This document shows, piece by piece, positions 1 through 8,011 of a stretch of DNA of 46,331 nt. Below the pieces are notes generated by a model, which did not search any database, was not told where the DNA came from, and saw only the letters and a list, made by a program, of their open reading frames with translations. Position 1 is the first letter of the stretch; each line of letters begins with the position of its first letter. This stretch comes from Geoalkalibacter_A sp034189505 (GTDB lineage: Bacteria; Desulfobacterota; Desulfuromonadia; Desulfuromonadales; Geoalkalibacteraceae). Both the position numbers and the translations under genes were made by a program. The stretch lies in contig JAXHUR010000020.1 of the NCBI GenBank assembly GCA_034189505.1, positions 1 through 46,331 on the forward strand, written 5' to 3'.

Positions 1-119
1 GCAATTGCTCTCGCTGCTTCGACGTACGTAAGTACGCCTCATTGCTCGACAATCGCGCGCCTTGCATTTGGCGCTTTTTGCTTAGCCATCGACATTGATG
101 CTTTTTTGCGAAAGCATCA
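1..119 (-). repeat. MITE-like interspersed repeat, left copy (cut by window edge)
   Basis: This segment is the reverse complement of 28786-28904 with one mismatch in 119 positions (position 13). On the minus strand it begins with a hairpin (TGATGCTTT, loop, AAAGCATCA) that covers the stop codon of the cytochrome gene and could act as its terminator. The copy runs off the left edge, so the far terminal repeat seen in the other copy is not visible here. Confidence 0.9.
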
Positions 120-443
120 GTGATGATAGCGTCCCTTGTACTCGGTATGAGCCTTGTTCGGGCCTTTGTGGCAGCGGAAACAGCGCTGATCAGTGACCTT
201 CTGCTGTTCAAGGGGAGAAATGGCCGGCGGCAGCACTGAAGTCGCCTTTTGAAAGCTTGGCGTACCGCTCTCATCATTAAGAGCAACTGGTGAAACCTTG
301 ATGCTCCAATCGTTGTTGATCTCTGCTTCATGGCACTGATCACACCCGCCGGGAGCGGGAATCGCCTTCCAACTGCCGAACATGGCACAGCCGATCAGCC
401 CAACATAAGCAAAAAAGAGTGAGAACAAGAGAATTTTTTTCAT
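117..443 (-). CDS. Small dihaem c-type cytochrome lipoprotein
   Basis: A 108-residue protein with an N-terminal hydrophobic signal ending in a lipobox (LIGC), followed by two CXXCH haem-binding motifs (CDQCH near the middle and CFRCH near the C-terminus). It is therefore probably an exported, lipid-anchored dihaem c-type cytochrome facing the periplasm. I chose the ATG at 443 because the signal peptide starts there (MKKILLFS); an upstream GTG at 497 would add 18 residues without a signal-like character. No strong Shine-Dalgarno sequence is seen. The electron-transfer partner is unknown. It is divergent from the penicillin-binding protein gene and its stop codon lies inside the flanking repeat. 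The small size and C-terminal His-rich end (YHH) match no family I can name. Confidence 0.8.
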   Translation of the reverse strand: MKKILLFSLFFAYVGLIGCAMFGSWKAIPAPGGCDQCHEAEINNDWSIKVSPVALNDESGTPSFQKATSVLPPAISPLEQQKVTDQRCFRCHKGPNKAHTEYKGRYHH

Positions 444-547
444 CACGGGCAACACCTGTTGTTGTGTTGTTGAATGAAGCAGGAGAGAAACGTGCACATA
501 CGTCTAAAGCATATCACAGCACCCTGTGAAGGGAAACGCCAAAACAG

Positions 548-576
548 TTGCTGGCCTTTTGTCCTCATGGTATCAT
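548..576 (+). promoter_or_regulatory. Possible sigma-70 promoter for the PBP1A gene
   Basis: A TTGCTG hexamer (548-553), 17-bp spacer and TATCAT (571-576) lie 38 bp ahead of the start codon. The -10 matches the consensus at five of six bases, the -35 only at three, so this is a tentative call. Confidence 0.4.
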
Positions 577-614
577 AACTGCTTGTCGAAACACCTGAAA
601 AAAGGCTTTTTTCC

Positions 615-3020
615 ATGTCTCTTCGTCCTTTCGTCAAATACATTGCCCTGGCTCTGGCAGCGGCCATCCTGATTCCTGGCGTCGCCCTTGTCGGTGCCTA
701 CTACTACGTTTCCGCCTCCCTGCCGAAGGTCGACACGCTCTCCGACTACCGCCCGCCGATCATTACCCGCGTTTACAGCTCCAACGGTGAGATTATCGCC
801 GAATATTTCAAGGAGCGACGTATCGTGGTTCCGGTGGAGCGCATGCCGCAGCAGCTGATTCAGGCCTTCGTTGCGGCGGAGGATGCCAATTTTTTTGAGC
901 ATGAGGGCATCGACCTGCCCTCAATTGCCCGCGCGGCACTGAAAAACCTGCGCGCCGGCGGAATTGTTCAGGGGGGCAGCACCATCACCCAGCAGGTGGC
1001 CAAAAGTCTGCTGCTCACCCCGGAGCGCAAATTCTCGCGTAAATTCAAGGAAGCGATCCTGGCCTGGCGCATGGAACAGAGGCTTTCCAAGGAAGGAATC
1101 CTCTACCTCTACCTCAATCAGATCTACCTGGGTCACGGCGCCTACGGCGTGCAGGCCGCCGCAGAAAATTACTACAACAAGAATGTGGAGGATCTGACCC
1201 TGGCCGAATGCGCCATGCTGGCCGGTCTGCCGCAGGCACCCAGCCGCTACTCGCCGTACCGGAACTTCGAACGCGCCAAAGTCCGCCAGGAGTATGTCCT
1301 GGATCGTATGGTCAAGGAAGGCTTCATCGATGCGGCTCAGGCTGCTCAGGCCTTCGAGCAGGCGATCGAAATCCACCCGCGGGAAAATCGTTATATCCGC
1401 GATACCGCCTATTTCACTGAACAGGTGCGCCGTTACCTCGAAAACCGTTTTGGCGAAGAGGTGCTCTACACCCAGGGACTGGAAGTTCACACCTCCATGG
1501 ACCTCGACCAGCAGTTGGCAGCGCAGGCAGCGGTGCGGGAGAACCTACGCGCCCATGATAAAAGGCGCGGCTTTCGCGGCCCCCTCGATATTCTGACCGA
1601 AGAACAGGTAGGGGATTTTCTTGCCGAGCAGATGGAGAGCACCTTTGCCGACGGCCTCACAGCAGTGGCGGAGCCGGTTCGCGCGGTGGTTACCGGTTCC
1701 ACAAAATCCACGGTCAAACTGCGTCTGGGTCGCTGGCAGGCTGTTTTCGACAAGCAGCAGGCCAAATGGGCCGGACCCATCGAAGTGGTCTCGGCGGATG
1801 CCGCACCCTCAGGCAACGTGGACGGAGGAAAAACACGCCTGCCCCTGGGCTCCGTTGTTGAAGTACGCATTCTGTCCGCCGCTGAAGCCAACAAAGGTCC
1901 GCTGCGGGTAGAACTCGAGCAGGCTCCGCTGGCCCAGGGCGCGCTGGTCGCCATGGATCCGAAAACCGGACTCGTCACAGCCATGGTGGGGGGCGCTGAT
2001 TTTTCACAGAGCCAGTTCAATCGCGCCGTTCAGGCGCAGAGACTTCCCGGATCGGCCATCAAGCCGATCATTTTCGCCGCGGCTCTTGACAAAGGTTACA
2101 CTCCGGCAACCATGATTCTCGATAATCCGTTGATCTATCGTGAACAGGCTGAATCCGGCGAACTCAATGAGTGGAAGCCGAAAAATTATGAGAACAAATT
2201 TCACGGCATGACCTCTCTGCGCGAGGCCTTGGCCCACTCGCGCAATGTAGTCACGGTCAAGATCCTGGAAGATATCGGAGTCGGCTATGCGATCAATTAT
2301 GCCCGCAAACTCGGTATCGAAAGCCCGCTGACGCGCGATCTGACCCTGGCGCTGGGCTCCAGTGCGGTGACCCCCATGGAGATGGCGACCGCATTCAGCG
2401 TCTTCGCCAACGGCGGCGTTCGGGTCAGTCCGGCTTATATCGAACGGATCGAGGACCGCGACGGGCGGGTGATCGAGTCGATCGACCCGGCTGATTTCAG
2501 CCAGGGACTGCAAGCCGGTCAGCGCCTGCTGCGCCAGGAGCCGGTGCGGGTCATTTCACCGGAAACCGCCTACCTGATAACCAATCTCATGGAAAGCGTT
2601 GTGCAGGAAGGGACCGGCTGGCGTGCCCGGGCTCTGGGACGACCGGTGGCCGGCAAAACCGGCACCACCAACGATCTTAAAGATGCCTGGTTTGTCGGCT
2701 ATGTACCGCAGCTGCTGGCCGTTTCCTGGGTCGGCTATGATCAGGAACGCCCCCTGGGCTATCAGGAAACCGGTTCGCGGGCCGCAGCGCCAGCCTGGGT
2801 TGAATTTATGCAAAGCGCCCTGCGCGAGGTTCCGCCCCGTCATTTCACCGTCCCCGACAGCATCGAATTTGCTCCCATCGATCCAGACAACGGTCTGCTG
2901 GCCGTGGAAGACGATCCCGACCTTAGCATAGAAGCTTTTGCTCCCGGCACGGCACCGACAAGCTACAGCATGGATAGGGAAAAACCGCGTGCCGAGGATT
3001 TTTTCCGCCTCGATCTATGA
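615..3020 (+). CDS. mrcA: Class A penicillin-binding protein 1A (glycosyltransferase/transpeptidase)
   Basis: An 801-residue bifunctional peptidoglycan synthase that polymerises lipid II and cross-links stem peptides at the outer face of the inner membrane. One N-terminal membrane anchor (about residues 8-32) is followed by a GT51 glycosyltransferase domain with EDANFFEHEG near residue 89 and GGSTITQQ shortly after. The transpeptidase domain shows the active-site SAIK (about residue 480), SRN and the KTGTT box (about residue 681). Residues 330-440 between them fit the OB-like insertion of the PBP1A subfamily. Length is typical. There is no clear ribosome-binding site before the ATG. The gene converges on the TAXI gene with 12 bp between stop codons, nine of them a G run (3021-3029). 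Confidence 0.95.
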   Translation: MSLRPFVKYIALALAAAILIPGVALVGAYYYVSASLPKVDTLSDYRPPIITRVYSSNGEIIAEYFKERRIVVPVERMPQQLIQAFVAAEDANFFEHEGIDLPSIARAALKNLRAGGIVQGGSTITQQVAKSLLLTPERKFSRKFKEAILAWRMEQRLSKEGILYLYLNQIYLGHGAYGVQAAAENYYNKNVEDLTLAECAMLAGLPQAPSRYSPYRNFERAKVRQEYVLDRMVKEGFIDAAQAAQAFEQAIEIHPRENRYIRDTAYFTEQVRRYLENRFGEEVLYTQGLEVHTSMDLDQQLAAQAAVRENLRAHDKRRGFRGPLDILTEEQVGDFLAEQMESTFADGLTAVAEPVRAVVTGSTKSTVKLRLGRWQAVFDKQQAKWAGPIEVVSADAAPSGNVDGGKTRLPLGSVVEVRILSAAEANKGPLRVELEQAPLAQGALVAMDPKTGLVTAMVGGADFSQSQFNRAVQAQRLPGSAIKPIIFAAALDKGYTPATMILDNPLIYREQAESGELNEWKPKNYENKFHGMTSLREALAHSRNVVTVKILEDIGVGYAINYARKLGIESPLTRDLTLALGSSAVTPMEMATAFSVFANGGVRVSPAYIERIEDRDGRVIESIDPADFSQGLQAGQRLLRQEPVRVISPETAYLITNLMESVVQEGTGWRARALGRPVAGKTGTTNDLKDAWFVGYVPQLLAVSWVGYDQERPLGYQETGSRAAAPAWVEFMQSALREVPPRHFTVPDSIEFAPIDPDNGLLAVEDDPDLSIEAFAPGTAPTSYSMDREKPRAEDFFRLDL

Positions 3021-3032
3021 GGGGGGGGGTCG

Positions 3033-4016
3033 TTATCGGAATTGGGGCGAAACCTGAGGGGGAGCCACGAAATTCTGCAATTCATTCACACCCTCGTGGA
3101 GGGGCACGGGTACCTGCTTGTGCGCCTCTCCGGCCGAGAATGTGCTTAAGGCCGGATGGACAGCACGCAGGCGCTCTACCCCTTTTTCGGACAGAATGAC
3201 CTGGAGGACACGGGCCGCATCAGGAGCGGGGAGAGTCTCGCTGACCACAAGAAAAGCGCTGTCGCTGAAGGTTTCCACCGCTTTATCCTGCCCCGGATAA
3301 GTATGGGGTGCAATATCCATCGGCTGATAAAAGGGATAGGAAACAAAAAAATTACCATGCTCCGCAGAACCGCGCAGGTTGAGCAGTCGCAGCGGGACCT
3401 TGGATGATGCCTGGGTGACAGACGGGCTCGGGACGCCGACCATCTCCCAGACCGCCGAGAGGTTGCCCCGCATCAACTCGGCCAGCGCCGCTTCATAGCC
3501 GATATAGACCGGTGTAATCTGTTCCCAGATGCCAAGGGCTCGAAAATAACGCTCCGCAGCCAGAGACGCACCGGAGCCCGGGCTGCCGACCCCCACGCGG
3601 GTTCCGCGCAGCTGGCTCGGCAGCCTGATCTGACCATCATCACGGACAGCCAGGTGTGCGGCGGCCGGATAAAGACGCGCCAGCACACGGGTATGCTTCA
3701 GGGACGGCAGCCTACTTTCACCTTCCGACGGCGTTGCCGCAAGATACAGGTCTGCACCATACACCAGCGCCATATCCAGTTTTTTTTCTTCAATACCCTG
3801 CAGGTTGGCCAAAGATCCGCCGCTGCGTTCCACGCTGACCCGCAACCCCGTGATCTCCTCCTGCAGGATTTCAGCGATCGCCTGTGCCGCAACCACAAAC
3901 GTGCCGCCGCTGGGTCCTCCCCCCAGACGCAGCCCCTGCCCGCGCTTCTCACACCCTGCGCAGACGATAAAGCATAACAGTGCAGCCAAAACAGTTGCCA
4001 GTATCAGTTGTTTCAT
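3033..4016 (-). CDS. TAXI-family TRAP-transporter solute-binding lipoprotein (orphan)
   Basis: A 327-residue exported protein of the TAXI family, the substrate-binding subunits of TRAP transporters. The signal sequence ends at a lipobox-like CAGC, so it is probably lipid-anchored. The diagnostic N-terminal core LGGGPSGGTF follows, then GSLANLQ and the KLDMALVYG segment typical of these binding proteins. The start at 4016 gives a good signal peptide; longer in-frame starts run into nth. It begins 5 bp downstream of the nth stop codon, so the two are probably co-transcribed. No fused TRAP membrane subunit (DctQM-like) is present anywhere in the window, so its transport partner is elsewhere or it acts as a sensor. 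The ligand cannot be read from sequence. Confidence 0.85.
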   Translation of the reverse strand: MKQLILATVLAALLCFIVCAGCEKRGQGLRLGGGPSGGTFVVAAQAIAEILQEEITGLRVSVERSGGSLANLQGIEEKKLDMALVYGADLYLAATPSEGESRLPSLKHTRVLARLYPAAAHLAVRDDGQIRLPSQLRGTRVGVGSPGSGASLAAERYFRALGIWEQITPVYIGYEAALAELMRGNLSAVWEMVGVPSPSVTQASSKVPLRLLNLRGSAEHGNFFVSYPFYQPMDIAPHTYPGQDKAVETFSDSAFLVVSETLPAPDAARVLQVILSEKGVERLRAVHPALSTFSAGEAHKQVPVPLHEGVNELQNFVAPPQVSPQFR

Positions 4017-4021
4017 GAAAA

Positions 4022-4711
4022 TCACCGTGATCTGTCCACCCCGCAGCGCGGACAACAAAGCTCTACAGGACAAATTGAACATTGCGGTGTGGGGGCACGG
4101 CAGATGCGGCGCCCATGAAAAATCAGCACATGTCCGGCGTGAGTCCAACGTTTGCGGGGCAGCAACCGCATCAGATCCCGTTCGATGCCGACAGGATCAT
4201 TTTTCCGTGTCCATCCCAGCCTTTGTGCAATACGTTTCACATGCGTGTCAACCACCACGGCCGGACGTCCGAAGGCTACTCCGCGAATCACATTGGCCGT
4301 TTTACGCCCCACCCCCGGCAGTTGGACAAGAGCGTTCATTCTCTTGGGAACCCACCCCTGAAATTTCTCTGTCAGTACACATCCGCACCCCTGTAGATGA
4401 CGCGCTTTATTGCGGAAAAACCCGGTCGACCGAATCAACTCTTCGACCTCCCGCACCTGGGCCTGACACATGGCTTGGGGGTCGGGAAAACGATCAAACA
4501 GCGCGGGCGTTACCCGATTGACCCGCTCATCGGTACACTGGGCAGAGAGAATGGTCGCCACCAGCAGCTGCCAGGCGGACTCATGACGCAGCGCACAATG
4601 GGCGTCCCGGTGGGCATTTTCCAGTGCTTCGAGAACCCGAAGAGCCCTGGCGTAAACTTCTTCATTTGCGGGATCACAGGATTTATTCACATTTTTCACA
4701 GATTTATCCAC
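4022..4711 (-). CDS. nth: Endonuclease III (DNA glycosylase/AP lyase)
   Basis: A 229-residue base-excision repair enzyme that removes oxidised pyrimidines and cleaves at the abasic site. Visible motifs are the helix-hairpin-helix LPGVGRKTANVI with its catalytic Lys, the catalytic Asp in VDTHVKRIAQRLGW, and a C-terminal 4Fe-4S cluster with Cys spacing C-x6-C-x2-C-x5-C. All required residues are present. No ATG is available near the N-terminus, so the start must be one of three GTG codons (4711, 4699, 4690); 4711 has the best purine-rich upstream sequence. All three GTGs lie inside a cluster of DnaA-box-like sequences. The gene is 17 bp downstream of the EEP-fold gene and directly upstream of the TAXI gene. 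Confidence 0.93.
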   Translation of the reverse strand: MDKSVKNVNKSCDPANEEVYARALRVLEALENAHRDAHCALRHESAWQLLVATILSAQCTDERVNRVTPALFDRFPDPQAMCQAQVREVEELIRSTGFFRNKARHLQGCGCVLTEKFQGWVPKRMNALVQLPGVGRKTANVIRGVAFGRPAVVVDTHVKRIAQRLGWTRKNDPVGIERDLMRLLPRKRWTHAGHVLIFHGRRICRAPTPQCSICPVELCCPRCGVDRSR

Positions 4712-4712
4712 A
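4683..4712. promoter_or_regulatory. Cluster of three DnaA-box-like sites over the nth start
   Basis: On the plus strand, TTATTCACA (4683-4691), TTTTTCACA (4692-4700) and a perfect TTATCCACA (4704-4712) lie in the same orientation within 30 bp. All three fit the relaxed DnaA box TTWTNCACA. They overlap the nth start codons. Binding is inferred from sequence only. Confidence 0.5.
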
Positions 4713-4728
4713 ACCCTTTTACATCCCC

Positions 4729-5469
4729 CTATCCCGCCGCCACCTCCATGCCGGTACGCTTTATTTCCTTGACGCGCAGGGTTCGGGCGGGCTCATGGAT
4801 CTCCGTGGTCAGAATCAACGGCAGGTGGCTGGATGCCTGGCGCGCCAGGGGCGAACGTTCGATAAAGCAATCTTTCACCTGGACCTGGCCGCGCAGATAG
4901 GCGCGATCCCGGCCGATCACCGGAAAGCAGGCCGGATAGGTCGCACGCCAGAGGGGTCGAGCCACCGGACGCAAACGTAGGTTGAGTTCCAGATTGCCTA
5001 AATTCCAGAAAAAATCGCCGAAGTCGCCAAGCACCATGACTGGGCAGACCAGCGCATCGTCACCGAGAAGTTCACTGCCAAGCAGGGCATGAATCTGACG
5101 GATTCTACCGGCCCAAGCCGGCTGCAGGCGAATATTGAACAGATGCAGGCGCTTGCCGTTGACATCGGCGTCGGCGCGCAGGCACACACCCTGTTGCCCA
5201 AGATCGAATTCGCGCAGGCCTGCGAGGCGGAAGGAGGAGAGGTAGGCATTGCAATCGCGGCGCCCGGGACTGTAGGCTTTCAGCCCCAGGCGCTGCTCAA
5301 GACGAATCAGATGATCAAGGGGGGCTTCAGCGTCGATCCCCTGCAGGGCGACGATATCCGGTCGGGCGCAGGCGATGACTTGGGAGATGCGGTCTGGATC
5401 GACCTTTCCGTCACGCCCCCGGCAATGGTCGACCTGATAGGTCATAATGCGGATGGTGGTCGAAGACAT
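4729..5469 (-). CDS. Degenerate endonuclease/exonuclease/phosphatase-fold protein
   Basis: A 246-residue cytoplasmic protein with the layout of the EEP (exonuclease III/DNase I-like) superfamily. Family landmarks can be aligned but most catalytic residues are replaced: RIMTYQV in place of TYNV (Asn to Gln), IVALQGID in place of LQE (the metal-binding Glu is Gly), FNIRL in place of NTHL (His to Arg), LGDFGDF in place of GDFN (Asn to Gly), and SSHLP in place of SDHxP (Asp to Ser). Only the Asp of GDF and the final His remain. It is therefore probably not an active nuclease or phosphatase and may be a binding or regulatory pseudoenzyme. It lies just upstream of nth in the same direction. No signal peptide is seen. 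Confidence 0.75.
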   Translation of the reverse strand: MSSTTIRIMTYQVDHCRGRDGKVDPDRISQVIACARPDIVALQGIDAEAPLDHLIRLEQRLGLKAYSPGRRDCNAYLSSFRLAGLREFDLGQQGVCLRADADVNGKRLHLFNIRLQPAWAGRIRQIHALLGSELLGDDALVCPVMVLGDFGDFFWNLGNLELNLRLRPVARPLWRATYPACFPVIGRDRAYLRGQVQVKDCFIERSPLARQASSHLPLILTTEIHEPARTLRVKEIKRTGMEVAAG

Positions 5470-5610
5470 TTCCGCTGCTCCCCTGAAAATCCGATGCCAG
5501 CCTTTGCCCGCAAGGTCCTCCCGTTGAGCGGCTGTTTAACGACAAGCAGTGGAAATTATAAAATATTCAACGCAAAACACCAGCCATCAATCAAGTTGAA
5601 GAGTGATTTT

Positions 5611-6123
5611 TCAGCGCTCCTCGACAAATTTGATGTTCAGAATACGATCCCCGGCGCGTACCTTGCGAACCGCATCCATTCCTTCCTGAACCTGGCCGAA
5701 AATGGTATAGGCACCATCCAGATGGGGCTGCGGGGCAAGACAGATGTAGAATTGCGACCCCGAGGAGCGCCTTTGCGGGTTCACCTGATCACCCTTGCGG
5801 GCCATGGCCAGGGTGCCGGTACGGTGTGTGAGCTGCGGATCGATTTCAGCCGGCAGATCGTATCCTGGCCCCCCGGTGCCATTGCCGGCCGGATCTCCGC
5901 CCTGGACGACAAAGCCGGGGACGACCCGATGAAAACTGAGGCCGTCATAAAAATCCTGCTCGACAAGTTTCCTGAAATTGGCGACTGTCTGCGGCGCCTG
6001 CTCTTCGTAGAGTTCCAGATGGATCTCACCATGATCCGTCAGGATCACCGCCTGGGGACCGGAAGCCATTGCGGTGGATGCGGACAGAAGCAGAAACAGA
6101 AAAAATCCCTTGATAAATTTCAT
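5611..6123 (-). CDS. Periplasmic peptidyl-prolyl cis-trans isomerase (cyclophilin type)
   Basis: A 170-residue cyclophilin with a cleavable signal peptide (about residues 1-20, ending STAMASG). It should catalyse proline isomerisation during folding of exported proteins, like PpiA. The cyclophilin core is visible: FHRVVPGFVVQGGDP, with the catalytic Arg, then SGSQFYICL and the GAYTIFGQVQEGMD segment; the family Trp position near the C-terminus is replaced by Tyr (AYTIFG), a change common in bacterial members. A strong GGAGAGG ribosome-binding site precedes the ATG at 6123. It begins 9 bp after the gpsA stop, so gpsA and this gene are probably one transcript. Confidence 0.93.
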   Translation of the reverse strand: MKFIKGFFLFLLLSASTAMASGPQAVILTDHGEIHLELYEEQAPQTVANFRKLVEQDFYDGLSFHRVVPGFVVQGGDPAGNGTGGPGYDLPAEIDPQLTHRTGTLAMARKGDQVNPQRRSSGSQFYICLAPQPHLDGAYTIFGQVQEGMDAVRKVRAGDRILNIKFVEER

Positions 6124-6132
6124 AACCTCTCC

Positions 6133-7134
6133 TTAAAATCCTTCCCCTTTGAGATCACGCGCCATCAGGTCAGAGACGGCCTGCCGTGGAGGTTTGCCCT
6201 CATACAGGATTCTGTACATCTGCTCGGTGATCGGAACCTCGACGCCCAGCTTAACGGCCAGGCGGTAGGTCGAGAGGGTCGTTTTAACCCCCTCTGCCAC
6301 CATGTTCATGCCGGACATGATCTCCTCGAGGCTACGTCCGCGTCCGAGTTCGATCCCCACTGAACGGTTGCGGGACAGATCGCCGGTACAGGTCAGCACA
6401 AGATCGCCCATACCGGCCAGTCCAGCGAAAGTATCGGGACGGGCTCCCTTGGCGATGCCAAGCCGTGTTATCTCGGCCAACCCCCGCGTAATGAGAGCCG
6501 CCCTGCTGTTGTAACCGAAGCCGAGGCCGTCGGCCACTCCGGCGGCAAGAGCAATGACGTTTTTCAGGGCACCGCCGAGTTCAACCCCGATGATGTCGTT
6601 GTTGGTATACGTCCGGAAGCTTTCGGTACTCATGATCTGCTGAGCCCGCAGTACCTGCTGCGGATCACGGCTGGCGACCACCACCGCGGTCGGCATTCCA
6701 GCAGCCACTTCCTTGGCGAAGGAGGGGCCGGACAGAAAGGTCAACCCCTCATGACGTGCGGCAGGCAGCTCATCCTCGAGTACCTCCGACATCATGCGCA
6801 GGGTTTCGGTTTCGATCCCTTTGGAAGCGGAAATGATCAGCACATCTTCGGAAAAATGCGGAGCAGCGATCCGAATCAGGCCCGCCATGACCTGGGACGG
6901 GGGTACCAGCAGTACAACCTCCCGGTCCGTTACGGTCTGCGGCAGATCGCTGCTGAAAGCCAGGTTTTCATGCAGAACGGTGTCCGGCAGATACAGGTCG
7001 TTCACCCGGTTGGCGCTCATCCGCTCTACCAGGTCGGCTTCATACGCCCACAGGGTCACCTGGTTGCCCTTGCGTGCCAGCAGATCTGCCAGGGTGGTCC
7101 CCCAGCTGCCTGCTCCAATCACTGCGATATTCAT
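6133..7134 (-). CDS. gpsA: NAD(P)H-dependent glycerol-3-phosphate dehydrogenase
   Basis: A 333-residue cytoplasmic enzyme that reduces dihydroxyacetone phosphate to sn-glycerol 3-phosphate for phospholipid synthesis. The N-terminal Rossmann nucleotide-binding motif is GAGSWGTTLA at residues 7-16. Conserved family segments follow: SGPSFAKEV, GVELGGALKNVIALAAG with the catalytic Lys, and AGMGDLVLTCTG. Length is typical. The gene is 19 bp downstream of the TPR gene and 9 bp upstream of the cyclophilin gene, suggesting an operon fed from gyrA. Confidence 0.96.
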   Translation of the reverse strand: MNIAVIGAGSWGTTLADLLARKGNQVTLWAYEADLVERMSANRVNDLYLPDTVLHENLAFSSDLPQTVTDREVVLLVPPSQVMAGLIRIAAPHFSEDVLIISASKGIETETLRMMSEVLEDELPAARHEGLTFLSGPSFAKEVAAGMPTAVVVASRDPQQVLRAQQIMSTESFRTYTNNDIIGVELGGALKNVIALAAGVADGLGFGYNSRAALITRGLAEITRLGIAKGARPDTFAGLAGMGDLVLTCTGDLSRNRSVGIELGRGRSLEEIMSGMNMVAEGVKTTLSTYRLAVKLGVEVPITEQMYRILYEGKPPRQAVSDLMARDLKGEGF

Positions 7135-7153
7135 GGTTTCCCCCAGCTGTTTT

Positions 7154-8011
7154 TCAGATCGCCTCTTTCTTGCGTTCCATGCGCGCGCGCACCTGCTCGA
7201 TGCGCCTCATAAGCGCAGGGCTGTCAAGCACATCTTCCTGTAATCGCTCCAGAACATCAAGCGCTTCACGCAATCTGCCCTGCTCCTCGAGGGCCGCGGC
7301 CAGACCGATACGCCCCTCCTGCGCAAAAGGATCGCCGGCATGATCTTTCATCAGGATCCGATAAAGCCGGATGGCTTCATCGACATTTCCCTGCAGGGCG
7401 CGTGTACGGGCGAGACGATAAAGAATTTCGGGAACCAGCGATGACTCGGGGTATAACTCAAGGGCCTGTCCCCATTCAATGCAGGCCTGCTCAAAATTGT
7501 CCTGGCGAAAGTAGGCATCGCCGAGACGATAATGCAGCAGGTCCTTGTCGGGTGCCCCGGCTTCCAGCAGATCGTGATAAAAATTGATCGCCCGCGGATA
7601 ATCCTGCAATCGATAAAAAAACAGATCGGCGATTCGCCGCTGTGCTTTCAGCGCCGCCGGGTGATCGGGATATTGCTGGATAAGCAGAAGGTAGTCGAGC
7701 AGCGCCTGCTGCGGTTGGTCGAGATGAATCCGGCTCACATCACCCGCCTGCAGCAGGAAATCCGCTCCTTGGGCAAAGAGGGGATTTTCCTGCTGTAAGG
7801 AGCGCAGCAAGCGGGTCGCTTCGGCGAAGCGCTGCTCACTCAGAAGCTGGTCGACCTGAGCCTTGCCGCACAGGATGCGCTGATGCGGCTGATTGAAATA
7901 CCCCCAGGTACCGGCCAGGGCCGCAGCAATGACAAGCAGCAGCACGACAAAAATGAGGTCTCGCAGTTGTTTAGGGCGTTTCGTCAGGATTTTCGTCGGT
8001 TGCGTCCCCAT
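7154..8011 (-). CDS. Membrane-anchored TPR-repeat protein
   Basis: A 285-residue protein with a short basic N-terminus, one membrane segment (about residues 19-39, LIFVVLLLVIAAALAGTW) and then tandem tetratricopeptide-like helical repeats across the rest of the chain, for example the segments with AINFYHDLLEAG, ACIEWGQALELYPES and AIRLYRILMKDHAG. The topology suggests an inner-membrane protein with a periplasmic scaffold domain. No enzyme motif is seen and the partner is unknown. I chose the ATG at 8011, preceded by GGAG at suitable spacing; it overlaps the end of gyrA by 41 bp, so translation is probably coupled. Confidence 0.8.
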   Translation of the reverse strand: MGTQPTKILTKRPKQLRDLIFVVLLLVIAAALAGTWGYFNQPHQRILCGKAQVDQLLSEQRFAEATRLLRSLQQENPLFAQGADFLLQAGDVSRIHLDQPQQALLDYLLLIQQYPDHPAALKAQRRIADLFFYRLQDYPRAINFYHDLLEAGAPDKDLLHYRLGDAYFRQDNFEQACIEWGQALELYPESSLVPEILYRLARTRALQGNVDEAIRLYRILMKDHAGDPFAQEGRIGLAAALEEQGRLREALDVLERLQEDVLDSPALMRRIEQVRARMERKKEAI

